Source: Anisodus tanguticus (lineage: Eukaryota; Streptophyta; Magnoliopsida; Solanales; Solanaceae). Taken from it: a stretch of 64,000 nt of DNA. This document shows positions 25,843-37,330 of this stretch, piece by piece; the stretch's first letter is position 1, and each line of letters starts with the position of its first letter. The position numbers and the translations under genes were made by a program. The notes beneath the pieces were generated by a model. It saw nothing but the letters and a program-made list of their open reading frames with translations, was not told the DNA's origin and ran no database searches. The DNA is taken from the NCBI GenBank assembly GCA_034509755.1, contig CM067559.1, positions 16,784,501-16,848,500 on the forward strand, written 5' to 3'.

Positions 25843-25854
25843 TGGTATCAGAGC
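25843..25854 (+). other. Primer-binding site of element C
   Basis: TGGTATCAGAGC, an exact initiator-methionine tRNA complement, four bases after the LTR end. Confidence 0.85.
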
Positions 25855-26031
25855 ATATCTGTCCTACGGAGTCTACAAGCCGTGTCTACTAGAGTCTTGT
25901 TTATTGGTGTGTTGTGCACCACACGTATAGAAATGAGGCTACAGGGCATTTATAAGGATGGTTACTTTCCCTTCTTATTCTAGATCATGCAGGAGAGCTG
26001 AGTTATAAGCATTCCACTTCTAACCCGTGTC

Positions 26032-27360
26032 GTGTTTATGATTCCAGTAATGCCTACAGCAAAGAAGAAGTTCAAGAGTATGAGGGCGTTGGATACGGCT
26101 GCAGGCGAAGGTACTAGCCGATTGCCGCCCACTAGCGATGGGCAGAGTGAGACCCATGGTGCGACTCCTTCATATGATTCCCCCAGTCCACCACCTACGG
26201 AGGAGAGTAGTGGGGCTGCAGTACGCCAGTTCCTCCACTTGATACTCTAGATGTGGATCTTGATATGCGAAGTGTTGTACAATTATTGACATGATTGGTG
26301 GCCACTCAGGCCCAACGTTAGATTCCCAGTCCTTCTGATAGAGCTGCTAGCATGAGAGTTCGAGATTTCATCAGTCTAGACCCTCCAGTATTCACAAGAT
26401 CGGACCTGAACGCGGACCCGCAGAATTTTCTAAATCAGATACAGCATACCCTGTAGGTAATGGATGCTATCGCTATTGAGTTTGTAAAGTTTGCTTCTTA
26501 TAGACTGCGGGATATCGCGGTGAACTGGTATGAGACATGAGAGCATTCTAGGGGACCTCGTGCTCCACCAGCAAGATAGACAGGGTTTTCAAAGGCCTTC
26601 TTACAACATTTTCTGCCAGTCGAGCTCCGACGGGCCAGGCAGGATAAATTTCTACGTCTTGAGCAGGGCAGTATGAGTGTTCGAGAATATAGCTTGTAGT
26701 TTAATTCATTGGCTAGATATGCTCCTACGATTATAGCTGAAATGAGTGATCGGGTACATAGGTTTGTTACTGGCTTGGGGCCGCACTTGGTCAATGAGTG
26801 TACTACGACTTCTCTGAATCCGAATATGGATATTACTCGCATTCAGACTTATGCATAGAATTTAGAGGATCGTAAGAGACAACATCGGGTAGATCGAGAA
26901 CGTGATAACAGTCAGCATAAGAGGGCTCGGTCCATAGGTGACGTAGGAGAGTTCAGAGGTGGACCCAGGTCACACCTTTATAGACGCCTATCTTATCCGA
27001 TGGCTAGCACATCATTACTAATTTCAAGGTCGAGGGTTGATCGGTATGTTCAATCGGGACCAGGTCAGAGTTCACGAGCATCAGGGTCTTATTATAGAGG
27101 GGATTCTATTCAGATAAGACCACCATTGGCTCGATGCGAGCAGTGTGGTAAGACCCATTCAGGGCCGTGCCGACAATGATCAAATGTGTGTTATTCTTGT
27201 GGTGAACCTGGTCATATTAGGTGAGAATGCCCGACAAGAGGCAAAGGTGTTAGGGCCCAGCAGGTCGGATCTACAGCAACTTCATCATATTTAGTATGCT
27301 CGTCAGGGCAAAATCATCAGACATCATCCGGTCGAGGCAGAGGTAGGGGCCAGAACCGCA
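26032..27360 (+). pseudogene. Element C gag
   Basis: Opens near 26041 (MPTAKKKFKSMRALD) with a serine/proline-rich N-terminus. The capsid spans about 26350-26880 (DPPVFTRSDLNADPQNF, then VNWYET and a stop), and a serine/arginine-rich linker follows. The zinc knuckle is at about 27186-27230 (C-Y-S-C-G-E-P-G-H-I-R, stop, E-C). At least six in-frame stops interrupt it. Architecture matches chromovirus gag. Confidence 0.75.
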
Positions 27361-27860
27361 TTTATACATTGATGGGACGACATGATCAGGAGTCCTCACC
27401 TGATGTTATTATATGTATATTATCAGTCTTGTCACATAATATGTATGCGTTGTTAGATCCAGGCTCCAATCTATCATATATCACCCCTTTCATTGCATGT
27501 AAGTTTGGTATGGAGCTTGAGTCGATAAGAGATTCATTTGTGGTATCTATACCAGTTGGTGAGTCGGTAGTTGCTAAACGGGTCTATCAAAATTGTGCAG
27601 TATTAGTTTGTAGCCATCAGACCTTAAAACATTTGGTGGAAATAGAAATGGTTGATTTTGATGTTATTATGGGCATGGTTTGGCTGGCATCGTGCTACGC
27701 TAATATTGATTGCCGAACAAAGATTGTTAGATTTCAGTTTCCAAGCGAGCCAGTCCATGAGTGGAAGGGTAATACGCCGCCGCCAAAAAGTAGGTTTATT
27801 TCATACCTTAAGGTAAGAAAGATGATCTCCAAAGGTTATATACCATCTTGTTCAGGCTAG
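27361..27860 (+). pseudogene. Element C protease
   Basis: Open for 163 codons from 27369. The active-site region reads ALLDPGSNLSYITP; many plant chromovirus relatives carry D-P-G-S/T here in place of D-S/T-G. The domain ends near DVIMGMVWLASCYANIDC, the conserved closing motif. It is followed by a short linker into RT (VNEFLDVFPDEL, about 27905) with a frameshift near 28040. Confidence 0.75.
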
Positions 27861-27894
27861 GGATATCGATTCTGAACCACCTACTTCTCAATCA

Positions 27895-29380
27895 ATTTCG
27901 GTGGTTAATGAGTTTCTTGATGTATTTCCAGATGAACTTCTAAGCCTTCCTCCCGATAGGGAGATTGAGTTCGGTATAGATGTGTTGCCAGACACTCAGC
28001 CGATATCTACTCCTCCCTATAGAATGGCTCCAGCTGAATTGATGAATTAAAGGAGCATTTAAAAGATCTGCTTGAGAAAGATATTATTAGGCCTAGCATA
28101 TCTCCTTGGGGTGCGCCGCTATTGTTTGTACGAAAGAAATATGGCTCGTTACGGATGTGTATCGACTATCGGCAACTGAATAAAGTCACTATCAAGAACA
28201 AGTACCCTCTCCCCAGAATTGATAATTTGTTTGACCAGCTACAAGGTGGAAAATATTTCTCAAAAATTGACCTAAGGTCGGGGTACTATCAGCTAAGGGT
28301 TAAAGGGAAGGGCATTCCGAAAATGGCTTTCAGGACAAGGTATGGGCACTTCGATTTCTTAGTAATGTCATTTGGACTCACAAACGCGCCAGCAACATTT
28401 ATGGATCTAATGAACAACGTGTTTCGCCTATTTCTGGATGTATTTGTGATAGTATTTATAGATGATATCATGGTTTACTCCCACTCGAAAGCAGAGCATG
28501 TGGATCATTTGCGGATAGTACTACAGATGCCCCGGTATCATAAGTTGTATGCTAAGCTCTCCAAGTGTGAGTTTTGGCCGAATTAAGTGGCTTTCCTTAG
28601 CCATATAGTGTCAGACGAAGATGAAGGTATAAGAGTTGACACTCAGAAGATTAAAGCGGTGAAGAATTGGCCGAGGCCCACGACTCCATCAGAGGTTCGT
28701 AGCTTTCTGGGCTTAGCCGACTATTATAGGAGGTTTGTAGAAGGGTTTTCTACCATATCAACATCATTAACGAAGTTGACCCAAAAGGCCTTAAGGTTCC
28801 AGTGGTCCGATGCTTGTGAGCAGAACTTGCAGGAGTTAAAAGACAGACTAACATCGGCACCAGTTCTTACTCTCCCAGAGGGTCGAGAAGGCTACGTTGT
28901 GTATTGTGATACCTCGAGAGCAGGTCTAGAATGCGTGCTAATGCAACATGGTAAAGTGATTGCATATGCTTCAAGGCAATTGAGGAAACATGAGAAAAAC
29001 TATCCGACACACGATTTGGAGTTGGCCGTAGTGGTCTATGCACTGAAGATTTGGCGGCACCACTTGTATAGTGTTCTTCTAGGAGTTAAAAGACAGACTA
29101 ACATCGACACCAGTTCTTACTCTCCCAGAGGGTCCAGAAGGCTACGTTGTGTATTGTGATATCTCGAGAGCAGGTCTAGGATGCGTGCTAATGCAACATG
29201 GTAAAGGGATTGCCTATGCTTCAAGGCAATTGAGGAAACATGAGAAAAACTATCTGACACACGATTTGGAGTTGGCCGCAGTGGTCTATGCACTGATGAT
29301 TTGGCGGCACTACTTATATGGTGTTCATGTAGACATTTTCGCAGATCATAAAAGCCTGCAATACATATTTTAAACAGAAA
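27895..29380 (+). pseudogene. Element C reverse transcriptase and RNase H
   Basis: RT palm at 28122-28586: CIDYRQLNKVTIKNKYPLPR, then the intact catalytic motif VFIDDIMVYS. A stop at 28584-28586 precedes the connection region (AFLSHIVSDE), still in frame. RNase H from about 28880 carries a tandem duplication of 250 bp (28831-29080 and 29081-29330), which shifts the frame by one base. The second copy continues to DIFADHKSLQYIF at 29373. RNase H would degrade the RNA template during replication. Confidence 0.85.
28831..29330 (+). repeat. 250-bp tandem duplication in element C RNase H
   Basis: The two copies start AGGAGTTAAAAGACAGACT and differ at about fifteen of 250 positions. The length is not a multiple of three, so the copy breaks the reading frame. 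Relatives of this family carry a single copy here. Confidence 0.9.
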
Positions 29381-29389
29381 GAGTTAAAC

Positions 29390-31051
29390 TTGAGACAAAG
29401 GAGGTGGCTTGAATTATTGAAAGACTATGATGTGGACATATTATACCATCCCAACAAAGCTAATGTTGTAGCGGACGCGCTCAGTCGTAAGTCGATGGTC
29501 AGCTCAATGCCAGTGCAGTTCGAAAGGAAGGAGTTAGTAAGAGAACTCCATCAGTTAGCTAGTTTGGGAGTCCAACCGATGGATTCGGAAGATGGTGGTT
29601 TTGTGATTCGAAATATGTTAGAGTCGTCCCTCATATCAAAAGTTAAGGAATGACAGTGGGAAGACCCCAGTTTGAAAAAGGTCAGAGAGAGCAATCAACA
29701 GAAGAAGACCACAACTTTTGAGATTGATGAACAAGGGTTCTCAAGCACCAGGGCCATTTACGTGTTCCAAATGTAGCGGGATTACGAGATAGAATTATGA
29801 CAGAGGCCCATTACTCACGATATTCCATTCATCCTGGATCTACTAAAATATATCATGATATCAAGAGTTTATTGGTGGAACGACATGAACAGGAGCGTTG
29901 CGGAGTTTGTAGCCCAATGTCCTAATTGTCAGTAAGTAAAAATAGAGCACCAAAAACTCGATTGTCTGACTCAGAAAATTGAGATTCCGATGTGGAAATG
30001 GGAAATGATTAATATGGATTTTGTTACGGGTTTACCTCGATCATGTCATAAGTTTGATTCTATTTGGGGAATTGTTGACAGACTGACCAAATCGGCTCAT
30101 TTCCTATCGATCAAAACTACCTACACAACAGAGGACTATGCGAAGTTGTATGTTAAAGAGATTGTTCGCCTCCATGGTATGCCTATTTCTATTATATCGG
30201 ACCAAGGTGTACAATTTACAACTAACTTCTAGAATTCATTTAAAAAAGGTTTAGGTACCCAAGTTAATCTTAACACAACTTTCCATCCTCAGACAGACGG
30301 GCAGGCCGAGCGTACGATTCAGTCACTCGAGGACATGCTACGAGCTTATGTATTAGACTTTAAGGGAAATTGTGATGATCATTTACCCCTTATCGAATTT
30401 GCGTACAATAACATTTATCATGCTAGCATTAAAATGGCTCCATACGAGGCGTTGTATGGACGGAGGTGTAGATCTCATATCGAATGGTTCGAGGTAGGCG
30501 AATCAGAGTTATTTGGGCATGACTTAGTACACCAAGCCATAGAGAAGGTGAAACTTATCCAAGAATGGTTGTTAACTGCTCAGAGTCGTCAGAAGTCATA
30601 TTCAGATGTGCGACGGTGGGACTTAGAGTTCCAGACAGATGATTGGGTCTTCTTGAAAATCTCTCCGATGAAAGGTTTAATGAGATTTGAGAAGAAGTGA
30701 AAGCTCAGCCAAAGGTATATTGGGCCATATCGCATATTCCGACGAATCGGTCAAGTAGCTTACGAATTGGACTTGCCTTCGGAGTTAGAGTTTATTCATC
30801 CGGTGTTCCATGTTTCTATGTTGAGAGCATGTATTGGAGATCCTTCCCGGATTGTACCGATTGACGATGTAAATATTACAGAGAATTTATCATATGAAGA
30901 GGTTCCTATTGCTATCCTAGATCGACAAGTCCACAAGCTGAGGACTAAAGAAGTAGCCTCCATGAAAGTTCTTTGGCGGAATAAGAACGTAGAAAAAATG
31001 ACATGGGAGGCAGAAGAGGAGATGATGCACAAATATCCATACCTATTCTAG
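29390..31051 (+). pseudogene. Element C integrase with chromodomain-like tail
   Basis: One frame with four or more stops (about 29651, 30230 and 30698 among them). Seen in order: the end of RNase H (ADALSRKSM), the H-H-C-C region (about 29800-29935), the core (MDFVTGLPRS, IISDQGVQFT, HPQTDGQAERTIQ), then the GPY/F-type C-terminus (GPYRIFRRIGQVAYEL, HPVFHVSMLR) and a chromodomain-like end (EEVPIAILDRQVHKLRTKE ... TWEAEEEM). The tail is thought to steer insertion toward heterochromatin in this clade. Confidence 0.85.
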
Positions 31052-31249
31052 ACCAACGCCGAGGTTCCAAGAGAACCATAAGGTGAGTTCTAATTCCTAA
31101 TATTATAATTAATCTTTAAGGACCATGAGAAGTCTGATATAGATGTAATAATGTATGTTATGTTATATGGCCCGTGAATAAGGTAGTTGTATTTTTTAGC
31201 TACGTGACGGGGATTAGTTATGTCACCCCAACATTCGAGGATGAATGTT

Positions 31250-31264
31250 TCTAAGGGGAAAGGA
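31250..31264 (+). other. Polypurine tract of element C
   Basis: TAAGGGGAAAGGA lies directly before the TGTAACACCCC start of the 3' LTR. It is the plus-strand primer site. Confidence 0.7.
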
Positions 31265-32580
31265 TGTAACACCCCGTACTTTAGGGTGATGGTTTGAGCA
31301 TCTAGAAAATATAAATAAAGAGCTTAGTATATAAAAGGGATGCGGTCCCGAATTAATTTAGGACTTACCGAGTGGGACAACAATGATCAGCTAATCGATA
31401 AATTATAGTAGCGGACAACTATGATCGGCTAATTATTGGAATTAGTGGAAGACATGGAGAACTAATTAGCGGGGGGGTACAAGGTATTAATTACTCATTA
31501 TGAAGGGGGACAAATAATTTGGTCAAGGGACAAAAGGATAAATGACATGATAAGATTGCTATGTGGAGCATTGCAGGGAAAGTAAAAAGAATGATTGTTA
31601 CTACTGGTAGGATCTTTTGTTGGAAATCATATTAGATAAAGATGTTTGCATAAAATAAATTGGACACATTTATGTGGACCCACGGTTATATACATGGATA
31701 TATATATATATTTAGGATCTCTTGGTTCTGCTTCTCATAAAAGGATAAATATATATTAAGCAACGCTGGTTCTACATTCTCAAAGGCAGCAATCATTTTG
31801 TTTCCATCTTAAACAACCAATTAGAAGGAGATCTTTTTAGCTTTTTGATTAACATAGTCCAACTTAAAAGCTCTCGACCAAACTCCTATGTCTTTGGGAT
31901 AAATTCAAGATTTCAACTAGAATTTCAAGAACTTTAAATTACAAGTTAAGGTTTTCTCCACTTATTGAGACTAACGTATGGTCGGCTGGTTCGTCGTACT
32001 CTTTTCGGGAGATAAATAATTGAGGTATGTTAAGGCAAATTATTTATTCTTTTGGCATGTTCCATATAACGAAACGTAAACATAATATTATTCCGTAAAC
32101 TATTCTACTCTTAGTAGTTAAGGATGTTCCTGTTATTTATTCCTATGTTAAAAACATGTCTAAATATGTTCCCAAATTCTTATGGAGGTATGTGGGAAAG
32201 ATATTAATATTCCCACTGTTAGCCGAAGGTACAAGGATATTATGTCACTCAGATAAACTCAGAATGTTTTATTGTCATTCATGCATTTTATTCATGTATT
32301 ACCCTGGACCATATATTGGGGATGAGAAACGGGATACGCAGACCACCTGATCAGCAGGGATATGATGATGATTATGCCCACAGAGGCCAATATGATATGA
32401 TGCCCACAAAGGCTGTTATGGGAAGGAAGATGCCCAATGAGGCCAATGGCGTTATATAAGCATATATATATGTATACCACATTCTGCATGACATTTAGGC
32501 ATATTATGGCCCTCAGAGGCATTTACTACTAGTCGATTGTTTCTATCGGCTCTTGCCGTCAGTTGTTTCTGTCGGCTGTT
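31265..32580 (+). repeat. Element C 3' LTR (right-truncated)
   Basis: Begins TGTAACACCCCGTAC, contains ATGCCCACAGAGGC repeats (32375-32450), and stops at TCGGCTGTT where element B's 3' LTR resumes. Similar starts occur at 46273 (TGTAACATCTCGTAC) and 47918 (TGTAACACCCTATA). Confidence 0.8.
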
Positions 32581-32583
32581 ACT

Positions 32584-32859
32584 GATAACCTCACTATTCC
32601 AGCTATTTCTATCACCCTACCACCATCCAACCACCAAACTCCGACCACCAACACAACCCTCAACTTGTCTAGAACCACCCCACAAAATGCTTTAGCCCAC
32701 TTCAGCATTAAACTACCCGTCTAACCCACCAAACACCCCACTGCCCGACAGAAAACATCCCACCCGTTAGCCTACTTTCGACCCTCATTTTTCGTATCAA
32801 CCCGTGTCCAACCAAACTCCGACCAACTCACCCTCACTCACCCCTCCTTATATACATCA
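32584..32859 (+). repeat. Element B 3' LTR remnant
   Basis: The last 276 bp of B's LTR, matching 22421-22684 and ending ATACATCA. The first ~1.3 kb of this LTR is gone, replaced by element C. Confidence 0.8.
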
Positions 32860-32864
32860 CATAG

Positions 32865-35001
32865 TCCAATAATCCAAGTAAAGTCACATAATCCACATAA
32901 TGATTCACTAAGTTCATTTGTTTCCTTCTTTCAATACTAGTCCGTATTTACTTCTATCATTTCGTTCCAATGAGCTCTACAAAACTCAAGTATCAAAAAG
33001 AAAGTATAATCCTTTCATGTTCAGAACTTAGTCAAATCATCAAATATCACTTCAAATACAAGTCCCTTCATAAGTAATCAATGTTATTGCATATATATGT
33101 ATGATATGAATGTAATGCATATGTCAGGTACCTATCCATAAATCGGTATACACACTTTATAGGGGTTTGCTATATAAAAGTGACCCATGGGGAACCCGCG
33201 AAGTCCATATACCCCTCTGCTCCAGAAGAATTCATCAGATCAGAGAGCCCAGCTCTTGGTTGTAATAATATCATGTTGCAGGCGTGCAACCTTAATCCCC
33301 GCGTATCAATATCATCTCAGTGTTTCCATAATCTCATAAGTGTTCTTACCTTTATCGGTCCCTTGGACTCATAATATAATCATACCACTCTAATATCAAT
33401 ATCATCAGAACCATAAGTGTGTGGATGCAAATGACATATAAAAGGCAAGAATCATGATATAATGAGATGCAACAAATATAAAGATGAAATGTCACATGCT
33501 TACATGAATTCAGTACACATATACAATCCAAGTACCAATCAGGATATCATATCAAAAGTATGTGTGATGAGTAAATAAGTCAATCAACTATGGCGACAAG
33601 CCCAAATAATCAGCAACCAGAACTAGCATAGGACTGATTCCCCAAATCATCCCATCATCACAGTTCAACATCGGTACTCACTCAGACATTCATCACAACC
33701 ACCCGAGTGAGATCCCCAAACACGTCCATTACCTCTTAATATTTATAACTAATTACACACTTCTATTGAAGTCTCAAAAATCTAAACCGTAGCCTACCTC
33801 AAAGTCGAGCAGGAGTTCTACATGATCAAACCTCCGTTATAGCCTTGCCCTTCCTTTACACCTCGTGACGGTCGACGTCTATCCACGTATATATTCTATT
33901 CGTTAATATAAAACTTTCACGACATACAAGGTTATAAACCTTACAAACAAGACTTTACAATACCGACCCATGACCACATCACCAAGACTCTAACTTTAAT
34001 ACCAGAAATCCATTATTACATACTAGGTAGTTATATCCTTAAATTAACTAGAAATCTATACACATTTGGACCTTTAATTGAACAATAATAAAAAAGCCCC
34101 AATTTGTAACCCTAGAAAATTTTCCAAATTAAAAATAGGTTTCTACAACTAATATAAGACTTATAACATGATAATCTAACATAATACAATCCTAATTCAT
34201 GTTATAGACCCAATTTGATCCATAAACCTCCATTAAAATCAATAGCATAGCTCTCTTATTCTCATAAAAACATACAATAATTTTTTCCCAACTTAATAAC
34301 ACATTACATCACTATTAATGAACTTAGAATCATAAACGTAAGCCAATAAATGAAAGGTACTCTTATCCAAAGGTTGAAATTGCTCCCAGAGTTATGAAAA
34401 TACTCCAAGGTGGCATTGGTTTTGAGGTTTGCTAATTGAGGAAATAAAATTTTGACCTACAGAATATATAGGACACCCCAACAGTGCTTCCACCCCAGCA
34501 GAATCAACTTCGCTGAAGCGGATCAGCTGCGACGGACAAAACCACCGCTTAGGCGGTGTCATTTGACACATCGCCTCAGTGCCACGACGAGCTCAACTTC
34601 ACTCGTACCCTTGTATTTCACAAATAACCGAGATAAGACATACTTTTCTAAAGAATCATCTAGGAAGACCAAATATCTAAATTTCATAAATAAAGCCACA
34701 AAACTCATTTGATTGCCTCGAGAAGTGAACCAATGACTCGAATAAGTCATAAATGACCCTCATGAACTATTAGAAGCGACGAAACCCAAAAACAAACTCA
34801 TCTAGCCAAAAGTCAACTTTGAGTCAAGCTAACCAACTCTAAGTTTCTAGACTTTGTGTTTTTCATCTGAAACTCATATAAATGGACCTCTGGATCTGTT
34901 CCACCCTCCCCACGCATCACAAACTCCATATGGACACTACGTGGAAGGTCAAACAAGTAAATAAGGATTTTTAGATAAAAATGACCGGACGGGTCGTTAC
35001 A
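32865..35001 (-). repeat. Element A 5' LTR, second piece
   Basis: Resumes A's LTR exactly where 21089 left off and ends GGGTCGTTACA. Compared with 12945-15335 it lacks a GC-rich segment near 34593. The short frames inside are LTR sequence. Confidence 0.85.
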
Positions 35002-35006
35002 GTATT

Positions 35007-35367
35007 ATTGTTCTCTTATTAATATGCAAGTTTATCATTAGTTGGATACAAAAATTAAGAATGTGGATTTTATGGACGAATATAAGATGTTAATATTGAA
35101 AATATGCAACTACATGGAAATGTTAAAAAGAAAAAAAGAAGTTGAGAAAAACTTATTTGGAATGCTGCAAAAGAAAAAACAAAAACAAAAACAAATAATG
35201 AAAATATATAAATAGGGCAGGGCAAGGTTTAGTGGGGTAGGAGGGTTTAGTGGGGCAGGACAATTTTTTTTAAAAGTACTAAATAGGGTAGGACAAGACA
35301 TGACGAGTCAAAATCTTAGCAGGTCAAGGCTTGCCCTGCCCTATCCTATTTTCCATCTCTACATCCC
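35007..35367. mobile_element. Right part of the hAT-like element split by element A
   Basis: GGGCAGGGCAAGG motifs occur at about 35214-35290 and the end reads GCCCTGCCCTATCCTATTTT ... CTACATCCC, an inverted match to the left part at 11770. See that entry for the uncertainty about the target duplication. Confidence 0.45.
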
Positions 35368-35375
35368 ACCATGAA

Positions 35376-35679
35376 TTCATTAACATTGTGGACAAAGTTT
35401 GCAACAACCATGACTTGCTCAAAGAAATCCCAGTTTTTTGAAAAAGATGTTTCGGAATGGAACGAAAATACTTCTGAAAATATTTTTTATATAAGAAAAA
35501 ACAAAATTTTAAGAAGAATTTAGGGTATACGATCTTCAAATAACTATCCGACAAGTGCTTTCTTAATAAACTTGGAACAATTTCTCATCAAGGACTATAA
35601 TCGTCTTAAATGAATGAGAAATTTTGGAAATTAAAATCAAGAGTAAATTGGTTAAATGAGGGAAACACTGATACACAAT
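35376..35679. other. Intergenic spacer between the two nested stacks
   Basis: About 300 bp of AT-rich sequence with no gene or repeat recognised. It ends in ACAAT, the left target duplication of element D. Confidence 0.4.
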
Positions 35680-36007
35680 TTTTGAGAATAAAGAAGTCAA
35701 GGGTAAACCAGTCATTTTACAGCTTCTGTTAGATAGTTAAGTTGTCCATTTGTTAGTTAAATAAATGTAATTAGGAAAACTGTTAGAGTTAGTTGAAAGG
35801 GATTATGAGTTAGTTTGTGAGCTGAGTTCTAATCATTAGTATAAAGCATTGTAATGGCTCATTTGTAAGATAACACAATATGAATTCAATTACACATACT
35901 CTCTCTCTCTATAATCATTTCTTCATTACTTTCAATCTTCTGTATCTTCTTTAGTCTTCTTTCTACTATGAACACTAAAGATTCTTGTGTTGAATTCATC
36001 AATAATA
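35680..36007 (+). repeat. Element D 5' LTR
   Basis: About 328 bp. The usual TG start reads TT (TTTTGAGAATAAAG versus TGTTGAGAATAAAT at 46045). It ends TTCATCAATAATA and contains the promoter-like AGTATAAAGC near 35840. The primer site TGGTATCAAAGC follows at 36011-36022, one base different from the perfect methionine tRNA complement. Confidence 0.8.
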
Positions 36008-36191
36008 GTATGGTATCAAAGCAGTTGATTGATTGAATCGAATTGATTGAATGAGTTGATTCTGCAAATCTTTTTCTTCCGCAAAAAAATATTCTCTATA
36101 ATTCGCGATCTATGTACTCAAGAAGAGACACTGGTGCATTGATTGACTCTTGCACTGTGTAAAGGGTGTGTAGTTGTTTACACCCTAATAA

Positions 36192-37330
36192 ATGGCGACT
36201 AAAATTAGAGTAGGTGAAATTAGGGCACAGGGTCATCCAATTCAAGATACTGGGGTTCAAACCACTGACCACAACCATCACAATCATCCCTTGCATATGA
36301 GTTCTTCTGATGCAAGTGGTATCCAAATCATATCTTTTCAATTGACTGGTGTTGAGAATTATTTGATGTGGTATATGTCAATGAGAATAGTTTTACTAGG
36401 AAGGAATAAAATAGGGATGGTGGATAGAATTCATAAAAAAGAGAATTTTCCTATTGAAATAGCTAATCATTGGGAAATGGTGAATGCCATTGTCTTATAT
36501 TGGATCATGAACTCTGTATCAAAATGTCTCTTGGGGTATCATGTATGCTTCGAGTTCCCAGGTGGTTTAAGAGGAGTTACATGAAAGATTTACCAAGGTT
36601 GATGGGTCTAGAACCTTCAACTTTGTCTCAAGGAATAACTATTGTTTCTGCATATTATTCTAAGTTGAAATACTTATGAGAGGAGTTTGAGGCACTAGTG
36701 CATGCTCCTTGTTGTAATTTCCCAAAATCCAAAGATTTCTTTGTTCATTTGTAAAAATTGAAGTTGTTTCAATTCTTGATGGGCCTAAATGACTCGTATA
36801 GTCAAGCAAGAAGTCAAATACTTCTTATGAGTCATGTACCATTTGTAAATCAAGCCTACTCTATGATCATGAGTGATGAGGGCCAAAAGTTTGTTGCTGC
36901 TTGAGTTGGAGTCTTAGGGGCTAATCCTACATCACATAGTAGTGGACTTGAGACTGCCTTGTACTCAAGAAATGGGGGAAATCATAAATATAGGACTTAC
37001 AAGAAAATTATGATGTCTAGTGTGACTTCTGCAAATTTAAGAGTCACACAAAAGAAAACTGTTGGAAGCTTGTTGGTTATCCTCCAAATTTCAAGAAGAG
37101 AAAGGGATCAGGTGGTGGTAATGCTGCATACTTCGCTGAACAAGGATATCAAGAAGGTCATGGGCATACATCTGAGGCTCATAGGTCATAGGCTTTAGAG
37201 ACAGAGTTATCTTATTCTTAGATAAGTCAAATGGGAAATGATGCTTTCACCAAAGAATAATTTGATCAAATCCTGAAATTAATCCACAAAGTTGCTGATA
37301 AGGTTCTTGAGACCAGTACTGCAAATGTAG
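36192..37330 (+). pseudogene. Element D gag
   Basis: From ATG 36192 the first 130 codons hold the copia gag start (FQLTGVENYLMWYMSMRIVL is typical: L-x-G-x-N-Y-x-x-W). Frameshifts near 36570 and further stops break the rest. Sequence through 37200 still shows gag-like pieces (LMGLNDSYSQARSQILLM near 36780). A complete CCHC knuckle was not recognised. Confidence 0.65.

Larger units (their letters stand above)
25062..32580 (+). mobile_element. Element C: Ty3 chromovirus-like retrotransposon with both outer LTR ends lost
   Basis: Contains part of a 5' LTR, a primer site, gag, protease, RT, RNase H, integrase, a chromodomain-like tail, a polypurine tract and part of a 3' LTR. The 5' LTR lacks its first ~1.08 kb and the 3' LTR its last ~570 bp; the two overlap by about 220 bp (25062-25275 and 32346-32580). 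A full LTR would be near 1.9 kb. No target duplication survives. The RT motif F-I-D-D is intact, but the coding region has stops, frameshifts and a 250-bp duplication. Confidence 0.8.
21090..32859 (+). mobile_element. Element B: Ty3/gypsy retrotransposon inside A's LTR
   Basis: Begins TGATTAAAG and ends ATACATCA, flanked by CACAG (21085-21089) and CATAG (32860-32864), a 5-bp duplication with one mismatch that also joins the two halves of A's LTR. It has a 5' LTR, a methionine-type primer site, gag, protease and part of RT, then element C, then only the last 276 bp of its 3' LTR. Its RNase H, integrase and most of the 3' LTR are missing. The I-D-G-G-S-C protease resembles Reina/Galadriel-like chromoviruses; the clade is a guess. 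Confidence 0.8.
12378..35001 (-). mobile_element. Element A: Ty3 chromovirus-like LTR retrotransposon, nested
   Basis: The ends are TGTCATGACC (12378) and GGGTCGTTACA (ending 35001), flanked by perfect GTATT duplications (12373-12377 and 35002-35006). The minus-strand order is gag, protease, RT, RNase H, integrase and a chromodomain-like tail, as in Tekay/Del-type chromoviruses. The left LTR is 2958 bp, and the internal region (15336-20523) is 5188 bp. The right, upstream LTR is split by element B into 20524-21089 and 32865-35001. All coding parts are broken, so it is inactive. Confidence 0.85.
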
